Shown here in pieces: positions 32,995 to 43,561 of a DNA stretch of 64,000 bases. The stretch's first letter is position 1. Every line of letters starts with the position of its first letter. The DNA is from Cryptomeria japonica (lineage: Eukaryota > Streptophyta > Pinopsida > Cupressales > Cupressaceae): assembly GCF_030272615.1 (NCBI RefSeq), contig NC_081406.1:245821218-245885217 (forward strand). The letters run 5' to 3'. The notes under the pieces were generated by a model that was not told the origin of the DNA, searched no databases, and was given only the letters and a program-made list of their open reading frames with translations. The position numbers and the translations under genes are program-made.

Positions 32995-35496
32995 TGTTGG
33001 CCTTTTGGTGGAATTTGTATGCATGTAAAATTTATCTTCTAAAGCAATGTATCAATTAGAAATCAAAGGGAAATCACGGATCCCTATCTAATCAAAGAAT
33101 CTAACAAACAAGACAATGAAATAATGCAATATCAAGAAATAAGAATTATAAATCATTCAAATAAAAAACTCCCTATTCCAAGATTGCATATCGCTTCCAT
33201 TGCTCTTCTCTTCCCTGTGGTATGATGGCTCTCAAATATTGCACTGGTAACCTGCAAGTGACACAAAGATTCGAAGTTGTGATTTAGAGTAATTGTCCAA
33301 GATGGAGGAGGATTGAAAATGGAGATTGGATGCTCAATTTATAGATTTTTGGAGAAGATTGATTGAAAGGTGGAACGGATTGATCAAGAGGTGGAACTCA
33401 GGTGAGCTCACATGAAAATTGATAGTTGAACTGTTGATTGTAGGGGTGAAACTCAATAGATTGAATAGATTAATGGAGTCAACTAATTGAGAAAAAGCTG
33501 ATTGATGGAAGAAAAAGAATGATTGGAGGAAATTAAGAGGATGACAAAGAAAGCTTAATTTAGAAAAAGCTAACTGAAAGATGGAAATATAGATTGGAGA
33601 GATAAATGATTTAATTAACTAATTGATTTAATTAATTAATTTAGCATGTGCTTGCATTTAGAATTAGATTTTCAATTTAATCTTTGCATGATATTCATTC
33701 AAATAATTGAATTTATTTAATTGAATTTAGTATTTGAATATATTTAGAACTTGACTTTGATTTTCAATTTGGTTTTTGAAATCATGCATATGTAATTGAA
33801 TTTGGAAGAAATTAGAAGAATATGAAATTAAATGAAATTAGAATTTGGGGATTTGAAAATGGAAGAATTAATTAGTTAATTAAATAATTTAAAGAAACTA
33901 TTTAATTATTTAGAAATGGAATTTAATTAAATAATAAAGATTATTTAAATTAAAAATCACAATTAATTAAATAATAAATATTTAATTAATATTTAGAAGA
34001 GAGTTGAATGACTAAATGATTAGAGATAGAAATTGAGAATTAATTTATTTAAATAATAAAGATTATTTAAATTGGAGAATTAACCATAATTAATTAAATA
34101 ATAAATATTTAATAAATATTTAGAAAATGATTAAACGATGATAGAATAAGAAATAGAATAATTAGTGAAATGATGAGGAAATATGAAATTAGAAGAATAA
34201 GATTAATTAACTTAATTAAATAATTAAAGAATTACTTAATCAATTAGAGGAATAATTAGTACATAATCAATGAGACATTTTTAGGTGTCTACAGAATTGA
34301 TTATGTGTTGCATTGATGTTTTGTCATTGATGCCAACACTGGCTGTTTGGATGCTTTACCGACACCCTTTTGGTCCCAGTAGGTTGAGTGGTTTTTGGTC
34401 AACTTGGATCGGACATGATCCGGTAGGCTCCGGTATAGTTTGGTGATGGAATTGGCTTGTTCATGATACTTATACTCATATTTGGTCAGTTGGTTTTGGT
34501 TTGGATATCAGATGCTATTGTGCTTTCTTAGAAGAATGGTTTCGTGTCCCGACGAGGGTTTCACTAGCAGAGCTTTTGATGGAGATCTTTGATGAATTGC
34601 ATAAGTGGTTTTGGTGAAGCTTTTGGTGGAGTTTCAAGATGTTGTTGGTGATCATGTTCAAGACTTGGCGGTTGGAGATCATTGCTGAAGCATGTGGACC
34701 TATACTGGGTCCTGGTTGATCTAGGTTATGGACCGGATTTAATGTAATGTGTGGATAAGACCAATTGATTTATTTTCGGGATGTCTTATGTGTTGACATT
34801 ATTTGTTTGGTCTAAGGCCGACATGGTTTGTAATTATGTAATTGGTTTATTATCTAGTGGCCAACCTAATTGTTTATGGTCGAGGGTTTGTATAAATAGA
34901 TGTAAGATCTAATTGTAGATCATCATGGTTATTGTTAGAGGTCATGGTAAAGGAATGTAATGTGCGAATAATGTAATATCATTCAGGCAGAGGAGTTGGT
35001 CGATCATTGGAGATCGAATTGGGTTTATGTAAGAGGATTTAGTCCTCCGGTATTGAGCTTAACCGAAATTGTACTCAGGCATAGGAGATGCTATCTTTTG
35101 TAGTTCAATACTTCTCCGGATTGTAGTTTGGATTTATATGTAGTCAGTGAGGCTCCTTTTGTGATGAGAAGTGCATTCTAGGCTATTGGCCTTCTTGCAA
35201 GTGCAGGCCCCTTCATTGTAATTCACATACTTACTGTAGAAGTATTATCTGATTGTGGGTAGGCTTCCCACTGTGGTTTTTCCCTTTACTGGGTTTTCCA
35301 CGTACAAATCTTGGTGTTATGTGGATGGATTTTATTCTGTGATTATTGTTTATGCTTAATTGGTTTATCTTCTATTTCGGTATTGATGTTTTGGGTTCCA
35401 GTATTAAAGTTCAAATTGATAATGGTTCTTGTAATCTGTGACAACTGATTCACCCCCCCCCTCTCAGTTGTCTTCTGGTTTCTAAACTGTCTAACA
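32995..35496 (+). repeat. 3' LTR of copia element 2, split by a solo LTR
   Basis: The first 21 bp (32995-33015) match the 5' LTR start. The rest (34299-35496) follows after a 1278-bp insertion. Together they make about 1219 bp against 1223 bp for the 5' LTR. The end CTAACA is followed by the target duplication AAATT. Confidence 0.94.
33016..34293 (-). repeat. Solo LTR, minus orientation, TSD GAATT
   Basis: Bounded by GAATT at 33011-33015 and 34294-34298. Read on the minus strand it starts TGTAGACACCTAAAAATG and ends ATGCATACA. That start matches the other gypsy LTRs of this window (TGTATACACCTAAAAATGG at 50745, TGTAGACACTTAAA at 7465). A minus-strand TCTATAAATT lies near 33340. No interior domain remains, so it arose by LTR-LTR recombination of a full element. 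Confidence 0.9.
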
Positions 35497-35501
35497 AAAT
35501 T

Positions 35502-35640
35502 GATTAAGGCATGGGCAGTTTGGGGAAACAAGTCACAGGGAGAAATCCATATTCCCACCACCTCGCGATGTGAAGACGGGCAGGGTGAAGGCATTGTAGG
35601 GAAACCACGCCAAACAAAGGTAAATAAGACTTTTAAAGCC
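35502..35640 (+). repeat. GC-rich repeat patch, right part
   Basis: Continues the CpG-rich patch of 21905-22039 on the other side of copia 2, for example GGCAGTTTGGGGAAACAAGT against GATGCGGGGCAAGAAAAGAC on the left. Confidence 0.5.
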
Positions 35641-38378
35641 CACCATCCTGCAAGAATGAATAGGGCTATGGAAAAGCGCTATGGGGAAATTTAAAAAATA
35701 GGAAAAACAAAGCGGAGCAGTAAGGTGTAATGGTCTAGGGCTTGCTTATTCGAGCAAAAGGAAGCAGTTCATTGAGCAATGTTGAATGTTGTTGCGAATG
35801 GAGATATGATTATGGTCTGGGTACAATAAGAATATTAATGCTATGCAACTCTACAATGATTAATAGTGCATCCATGCTTGTTGTGGTTCTAACAAGCCTA
35901 TTTACAAGCTAGTTTGAAGGAAACGTTTGTGTTTGTATTTTGCTGTGAAACGATGACATTAGAGAAGCCTTCGATATTCCCTAACCGTGTCATGTCAAAC
36001 CATTGTTTTGCAGTAAATTGAGATTGATTGCACCACATCTCCTTATCCTCGACACAGGTGTTCAAAGAGAATGCCAGTAAGTATGAAGGCATTGTGGTTT
36101 GGTGTCTAAACAGACAAGTTTGTCGCTAATAGGTTATATATGTTGTAACATTTTGGTGTTGGGGGTCAATGGTCTATCTCAAACCCAATGGAGGATCCAG
36201 AACATAGTCAGGGAAGGTTGATGAGTGTGAGGCCATTTTAGCCACTAGGATGTGTTTGTTGGATGCCTGATGTCCACGATATCATAGAGGGAACAGGTCT
36301 ATATAGCTCAACACAAAATAGGGATGCTTGTAATACCTGCACATGTGTTGGGATTTAACTTCTCTATTGTTTGTCCTGTGATGAAAACATTGAGTTCTTT
36401 GGCTTAAAGATTTATGGATGCACTGTGACAAAGCATAAATATAGCTGAAGATATAACAACAAATATATTAACAAAAATTGTGTAACTTGCATCTCTATGA
36501 CATTGGTTTAGATCATTATATGTTGGGATGCCCAGTGTTGTGCAATGGGCATGATTGAGTGCTGAAAGTCATGTGGGGGAAATTTTTAGATTTCTAAATC
36601 AAAGCTTGACATGAAAATCATCAAACATGATTGTGTACAAAGTGTATGAAATATAGAATGCACATTCATTAAAGGGGAGGTTGTTTGGTGTATAGGAAGG
36701 GGCAAGTAAATTTTTGAAGGGAACCATTGAAGCATGGTTAGAATAGTCAAAATGACAAAATGCACCCGATGTTGCTCTCCAAGAGACTTTGGATAAAGGA
36801 TACAATGAAATAAAAGCAAGATGATCACACTCGAATGGAAAGTATTTCATAAGGGAAATTGAGGTAAATATGTTACAACTAAAGAAAGGTGCAACTGCAA
36901 GGTGGTTTCTTTCACCTAAGTAAATTTGCAATTAATTCAAGGGTCAAAACACAACAATGTGACATTTTCTTGGTAAATCTAAGGATTCTTTTCATAATAA
37001 GGGGCATTACTTTCACCTGAGGTGAAATGGTTTGATTTTAAGGTAGTGAGGATAAAATATTCTACATGGCAGGTGATGTGCAGTTGTTCAAATCATACTC
37101 AAAGTGTGTTTTTCTCAGAGAAAGGGAAAATATACAGAAAATGACAAAACAGGGCAACCACTAAAACGGGAAAATTTCTATTTCTAGTCAAAGAAAAAAG
37201 GTGGGCTACAAACAGAGGCAGAGATAGAGCCAAAAGAGGAAATTTTCAGATAAAGCATGAGAAGAGAAAATGTGTGAGCTGCACAAGTCATATTTTTGTG
37301 TGCTAGCATGGGAGATAAAAGTTGTATGAATGCAGGGATCTTTTTTCTAGATTTTCCAGGTGTCGTTCAACAGGGTCACAGATGTAAATCAAAGGAAAGA
37401 TTGGAGGAGAAAAGTGTAGATTTAAAAATTAAACAAAGAGATGGAGACATGTCAAATGGAGATCCATTTTAGGGTTTTTCTCTTTGTGTACTAAGTCTTC
37501 TTTTCTTCTCATTCAAGAAGAATCTGATGTAATTTTGAAAAACATTCTGGAAGCAAGGCTTCCATGTATAGTCCCACTTATAAGCAAGTTAGAGTTTTAT
37601 TTTTTAGCTTGTAGATGTTTTGTACTTTGAATAGTTTATGACCAGTATGCAAGAAAGTTTTTAATGCTTTATTGTAGTTGTCTACATCATGTAAGAACAT
37701 TATTTTATGAAATGAATGATCAAGGATCATCTATTTTGTCCCAACAAGTTTTGGTGTCTATCTTATTTTTAGCTTCTCTTCAAGGAAGAGAATAAATTAC
37801 TTATGATAGGATGAGAAATGATGTTATGTACATGTAGGATAATCAAGAATGGTTGCAATGAATCTATAATGGATGGTGTTAATGTAATGCATTAATGCTT
37901 AGAACTAACTGGTTGTATTTTTCTCTATTTGGGTTTAAATGTCTACTTGTTTTAGGTTGACTCTACTGCCCTAAGGAAGGCACTGGTCATGGGGCTTGCA
38001 CCTAGTTTATAGAATCATAATTATTATCAAATATCATTTCATTTTTATTTTAGGAGTAGGTTTAGTGTAGAAAATCAGTCCCAATGGTTGCATAGATGTT
38101 AATAAACTAAGGTTGTAGCCAAAACTAGGAGTTTGTTCATTTTTCTTAGTACATTTTCATTGGGATAATTTGTTCTAATGTACAATTTCTGAGCATAAAG
38201 TTTTTGTAGGTCATTAAGACATTGTTTAGGGAGACCCACCTTGGTTTTGTAGAGCCAAAAGTGCAAGAGATTTAAGTCTTGTGACTAAATTTCCTTTGTT
38301 GGCCAAATCCTTTTCTATACCTGTTGATAAGTAAGTGGCTAATTCTTTAGGGTTTAGAATCTGTTGATTTGGCTAACA
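35641..38378. other. Spacer, no gene recognised
   Basis: No convincing reading frame. Two overlapping minus frames near 36586-36931 have no known motif. At 37740 a CCCAACAAGTTTTGGTGTC phrase looks faintly like an LTR end plus primer site, but no matching LTR partner is seen. Confidence 0.5.
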
Positions 38379-38397
38379 CACATATACATATACATAT

Positions 38398-38486
<89 letters not shown>

Positions 38487-38540
38487 TACATATACATATA
38501 CATATGTATGTGTGTGTACACACACACACACACACATTTA
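38379..38540 (+). repeat. Microsatellite, (CATACA)n with CATATA and CA ends
   Basis: The block opens with CATATA units, continues with some sixteen CATACA units, returns to CATATA units, and closes with GTATGTGTGTGTACA and a (CA)n run. The His/Ile and Met/Cys open frames through it are compositional only. The end GTATGTGTGTGTACACACAC could fold as a hairpin. Confidence 0.97.
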
Positions 38541-41461
38541 TAACAAATTAAAAAAATCCTTTGAATATAGTTCTGTATAAAGTAAACACTATAATTTAGC
38601 TGTTGATAAAACGCTGAAATTGAAGTTACACAAGCCACCACACTTTATTTAATAAATTTTACCTTTTTTTCTTCAATTTTTTTGTGTATATTGATAACTT
38701 GAAACTATAGTGCATGGATATATTTTTTACTATTTTTTATAGATACATATTTTTTTGAATAAATTTTAAAAGTTGCATGTACTGAAATATAACTCTTTCC
38801 ATTTGCTGCTACCTTTTTTATTCATTATTTATCCAAATTAGAAAAGAATTATACATCTTGACATAGATTCTTTTCTCTAGTGTATCATTTTTTTTTTCAA
38901 AATTTTTAAATTAATTTTAGTATTTTTTCTTGTCAAGATAATCAATCTTATATTTAAGTGTTGATGACCTACTTTCAATAAAAATAAAATGTATAATATA
39001 CAAAATAATTAAAATATTAAAAGAGATATTTTGGAATATTCAATTGTAGATCTATAAAACGGTATTTTTACATTTCAAAAGAAATATTATTTATAAGAGT
39101 AGGAGTTGCTAAAACATCAATTTTTTCAAAAAAAATTAAAAAAATTGGGTATTAGACCCAAAGTGATATAAAATATACATTTAGTAGACACTTCCAATTT
39201 GAAAAGTTGTGGTCCATGTATAAATTATCTATAATGAATCTATATAGACCATATGTTTGAACTAAATTAATTTTTAGTTAGAAAAACTTAAATTCACTTT
39301 TGCTAATAAGTTGGCTTGAAACATGACACAATATTGTACTTTTACCCAAACATAATTGAACAATTACGCAACACACAAGTCAATTTTAGGAAAATAAATT
39401 AGGGTTTTTGTGAATTTAATCTCTAAATTTATGTAATTTTTGAATAAAAATATAATCTATGAGTGCAAAATTGAAAATTAAAATGCATACAAATCATATC
39501 TGAGAACACAAATAAGAAATAATGGTGTAAGAAGTCAGTTTCACCAGAATGTAATGGTTCAAATTTGGAAATTGGGTTTTCAATGATGAAACCACAAACA
39601 ATCCCAAATTGACCATTAGGAAAGAGGAGTGAACCTAATAGATCTAGCCTCAATCCTATTAAGGAAGGGCTGGAAGTTTTGATTAGATTCACCTGGGTTA
39701 GGGTTTGACTTCCTCTTTCCTAGGGGTTGAACTAGATTGACTGAAATTAGGGCAAAATAGGTGATAATTGAAGTATTTTGACAAAAACAACAAGCTACAA
39801 ATGTCCCACAAAGCCACCAACTTGGATCTGGGCAGAATAAAATGTCCAGAATCTATTCTCAGAAGTTCGGCCTAATTTTTTGGGACCATGGAGTATCAAT
39901 TTTCCATGGTCCTCCGAATTTTTTGCCATCGAAAGTTAAAACTATTCATCTTTGTGAACTTTGTCGATCGTCCCGAGTATATCTTTGCACTTGTTTCCTA
40001 CACACAAAAAGAAACAGATTATTGTTGGGGATGGGGATTTGCCTAAGTCAAACCCTAGTTTAGGAATTAATCTTCAATAAATAATGCAAATACTAAAATA
40101 CATGTTGAATAGATATACCTTAGATCTGCAATTGTTGATGATGATGCAATGACCTTTGAATGCAATCACAAATATTGTATGTAATGGCATGACAAACATA
40201 TGATCATGAAAAACCCTAATCACACACACATGCTTGTACAAGATTGATGTAATTTTGCTTCACAATGCTTGAATGATGAATATGCAGCCTTAAAGATCTT
40301 TGAAAAAGCTTGATGAATGCTTCACAAATACACGAGTCTTAGATTACTTAGCTTGTTAGATGAAAATAGGTTGATAAAATATCCTTATATAGGGCTCCCT
40401 AGGTAATTTACTAATTAGGTTGACCCCCAACGGTCATGTGTAGCCACGGGGATCAATTTTTGGTAGGGAGATATAACACCTACCCCAATTCAAATTTGGG
40501 CCCCTTTGAGAGGGACCATGGAAATTTAGGGCACCATGGTCTAGATCAAGGCGTTCCATGCCCTGGTCCCTCTGCAAATATGACTAAAATAAAGTGCTAG
40601 GGGGAGGGGCATCTCACCATGGGAACCACCAATGGGTTTTCATGGCATCAAAGTTGGAGAATGGGGTCAAATCGGACCTAGAGAGGGGATGAGAGTAGGA
40701 CATGCTAAGGTGGGAGCACAAACATGAGGTGTAAATTGGACCAGTGACAATTTATGATGCTACAATAATAAAATGTGTGCACTTTAATTTGAGATGATCA
40801 AATCCCACCAATGTAACATCAATCCTTGATTGATGATAACTAGGTATCATTTTTGTTCAAGGATACCTCTATATCACTTAAACTAACTTTAGTCATCTCT
40901 TGATTTAGAGTGTCTGAGAGTCAATTCACGACCTCTTAAACATGCCACTTCCTTGATTAATGTGTCTAAAATGCTTATATATTTGCATTCTACTCTTTAT
41001 AATTTTCTTAATATATTGAATATAAAATATCTTTATTCTATTTATTAGTTATGTAACTATCTCATACATTATTTCTTAGGTGTATTTGTTGCACGTTTAA
41101 AAGAAGAATTCTAACTTGGTATCAAAATGAATACATTTTACATACCACTTACCCTTAGTATCTTGGCTAATTATTCATAATAAGTCATCTACTATAAACA
41201 CATCATTGGATGAGTAGTCTAGTCATAGACACATATTTATATTTGACACCTAAACTAATTTTTTTTTATGGTTTAGAGTTTCTTTACAAATGGATTCCAA
41301 TTAAGTATCTGCGAGTTGTAAGACACAACACTTCAATTAAGTCATTGCATGCATGGTTAGACAAATATAATCATGAATATAAAAACCATAACAAATCGAC
41401 CTATTGCCTTCTAAAAGATGCGAGTATAGACTTGCTCTCAGATTTGTCTAAGCAATACCAG
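38541..41461. other. AT-rich spacer, no gene recognised
   Basis: Long A/T-rich DNA. A minus-strand CCTATATAAGG lies near 40390, with copies of AAACCCTA phrases around 39700-40230, which may be a decayed LTR, but I cannot find its ends. An 84-codon frame at 41210-41464 resembles nothing I know. Confidence 0.5.
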
Positions 41462-42518
41462 TGACTAGACTACACCAAGACGAAGGATTTAATCTTTATG
41501 AGCACAAGATTAAGATAAATGGATGCAAGATTAAGCTAGATGAATGCAAGCAATAACAATTAAACTAAATATGCAAAAAGCTACACTAAGATGCAATAAT
41601 ATCAAAGCACAATATCTTCAATGAATCCAGAGAAAAAACTGCATAATAACAATAAATCTCCAAGGTGTTTTGAATGAGAGCTGAAGGTTGAATTTATAGA
41701 GACTCAAAAGAGAGACCAACGGTCAAGATTGATTAGCAATGAGCAGTTGAGTTTATTCAAGAAAAAACACAATTTAGGATAATTGAAATAATTGAGAGAT
41801 TGGATTCAGTTAATCTTGAGATAGATTCCAATTATAGCTTGATTGAATGCATTCAAACTATAAGTTCGAGTCTGCATTGGAGATTAAATTTAGTTGATTC
41901 CATGCACTTGAGATAAAAATAGGTGATTCCATGCACTTTTCTTTAATTTGCTCAAGATTTTTATTTAGAAAAGGGCTTTTTAATCCAACTGAACTTATTT
42001 TCTCAAAAGCTTTGAGTTTTAATTTTAGAGGAAATTATTAATTCAATTTAATTGCTTTTTATTTTTATTTTTCAAGTTATCTCAATTTTAGAAAAAGAAA
42101 TATCTTAAGTTTGATTTCTCTTCTCAATTTAATTATTTTCTTTTGTTTTCAATTTAACTTTCTTTTACAGATTAATTCCTTTTTTTGTGATAAATCTCTT
42201 TTTGTAAATTAATTCTCTTTTTTTTGTAAATTAATTCCCTTTTTATGATTAAATGGCAAATTTATTTATTAATTAAACATGCTAGGATATTTAATTCAAT
42301 AAATAGGATAATTGATCAAAATCATTTACTTGGAATGATTTAATTAATTAATTAAATATTTAATTAATATTGAGTGATTTATTTTCCTTTTAACATTAAT
42401 GATTGAGAAATTAATTAATTAGGTGCTCAAGGTTGATTTAATTGCCTTTGGTTAGGACCTTGGTGATGTTGTCAAGATTAGGGGCCCATGGTTTAGGTGA
42501 CCATGTTAGGGTATTACA
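41462..42518 (-). repeat. 3' LTR of the minus-strand Tat element
   Basis: On the minus strand it starts TGTAATACCCTAACATGG at 42518, right after a polypurine tract, and contains TCTATAAATTCAACC near 41700 as a TATA box. The far end is set at 41462 (reading GTCTAGTCA), which is my estimate because no second LTR is in the window to compare. Confidence 0.7.
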
Positions 42519-42533
42519 TTTGCCCCTCTTTGA
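42519..42533 (-). promoter_or_regulatory. Polypurine tract, minus strand
   Basis: TCAAAGAGGGGCAAA on the minus strand, directly before the LTR start. The plus-strand Tat element has the same tract at 62995-63010. Confidence 0.88.
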
Positions 42534-42589
42534 ATTAATGTGCGAGCAACGCATTAGTTCAAAGAATAGTTGATGTCAAATAGATATCA

Positions 42590-42960
42590 GTTCTAAACTT
42601 GATGGATCACAAACTGATGAAGAGCAAGATGTTCAGCTTGATTTAAAGCGATGAAACTGAATAGATTGATTAAAGTGATACTGATCCTTAACTTGATTGA
42701 ACTAGGACCGACAAAAAGTGAGATACCGTTCTTGAACTTGATTGATCAAGAAACAAGCATCGATCTAGAACTTGATTGAACTAGATTGAGCGAGAGACAC
42801 AACCGATTCCAAACTTGATTAAACAAGAATCGACTGAGCAAAGCAATAAAATGGATTCCAAACTTGATTGAACAAAAATTGACTAGCAAGAGAGAATGTC
42901 TAGCTTGATTTGATGTGATGGAACTGAACATCCATTTGAAAATTGATTCAGATAAGGACA
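42590..42960 (-). repeat. Degenerate repeats with AACTTGATTGAAC cores
   Basis: Plus-strand cores AACTTGATTGA or variants near 42595, 42690, 42735, 42769, 42812 and 42860, spaced about 34-50 bp after the first. They lie in the 3' untranslated part between the PMD gene and the LTR, where Tat elements often carry fast-changing tandem repeats. Confidence 0.7.
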
Positions 42961-43479
42961 AAGATTGATATGCCAGCCCCTAGAGATTGATTTATTTAAC
43001 ATCAAAGAATCTCAACCTGATACGATGTGATTTAGTTAAGATGCCCCTAGTAATGAGGTGTAATTGATTTTCTTTGTTTGAAAAGATTTTTGCTCAACTT
43101 TAGATGGAGATTTGAAATTTTTTCTCAACTTTTGATGATGATAATGAGTATGCCTCCTTGGGAGCGAAATCGAAAGATAGCGAGGGTATAATGTGTAGGC
43201 AATTTTGAGCAATGATAATTATTTGAGCACGAAGATTGATGTTGAAGAATTAAAATCAAAGTTGATTTGAGAATTAAATTGAGATTTATAATTGAGCACA
43301 AAATGATTCGAAAAGTGACTTGAGGATGAAAGTGCTAAGTGGTCAATGTCGTCAAATTTCAACTAGAGAATTGACGTCGAATTTCGATTTCAATCTCGAA
43401 AATGGACTCGGGACAGTCGATTTATCTCAGGGTACAAGTTTTATGTCCATCAGAGCAAGTTGAAAATTAGGGTTTGGGC

Positions 43480-43486
43480 TATAAAA
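43480..43486 (+). promoter_or_regulatory. TATA box upstream of the antisense PMD gene
   Basis: TATAAAAGG, about 80 bp before the ATG at 43562 on the plus strand. It suggests the gene once had its own promoter, independent of the LTR. Activity is inferred. Confidence 0.6.
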
Positions 43487-43561
43487 GGGGTTCAAAGTGT
43501 CATTTTCAATTCATTGTTACCTTTCAAAGTTTGAAATTTGAAAAACCTTCTGTGAAGAAAA

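Larger units (their letters stand above)
22045..35496 (+). mobile_element. Copia-type LTR retrotransposon 2, near complete but broken and twice invaded
   Basis: Starts TGTTGGCC, ends CTAACA, target duplication AAATT (22040-22044 and 35497-35501). Order: 5' LTR, primer site, gag, protease, [4.96 kb insertion], integrase, RT, RNase H, polypurine tract, 3' LTR [with a solo LTR inside]. This gag-PR-INT-RT-RH order is the copia order. Breaks include a 74-bp duplication, a 19-bp duplication, single stops, and Cys-to-Tyr changes in the zinc knuckle and protease. Confidence 0.95.

Noticed and set aside
36586-36931. Two overlapping minus-strand frames as a possible host gene
   Set aside because: No domain, no splice pattern and two competing phases; nothing supports a gene.
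37735-37765. CCCAACAAGTTTTGGTGTC as an LTR end plus primer site
   Set aside because: No matching LTR, target duplication or coding relic nearby.
38347-38641. Open frames on both strands through the microsatellite (His/Ile and Met/Cys repeats)
   Set aside because: They are a by-product of the 6-bp repeat, with no start context and no other sequence of protein character.
40375-40400. Minus-strand CCTATATAAGG, a possible LTR promoter
   Set aside because: I cannot find TG...CA ends, a target duplication or a second copy, so an LTR is not supported.
41105-41130. CTAACTTGGTATCAAAATG, looking like a copia primer site after an LTR end
   Set aside because: The tail does not match the initiator-Met site beyond TGGTATCA, and no LTR partner or gag follows.
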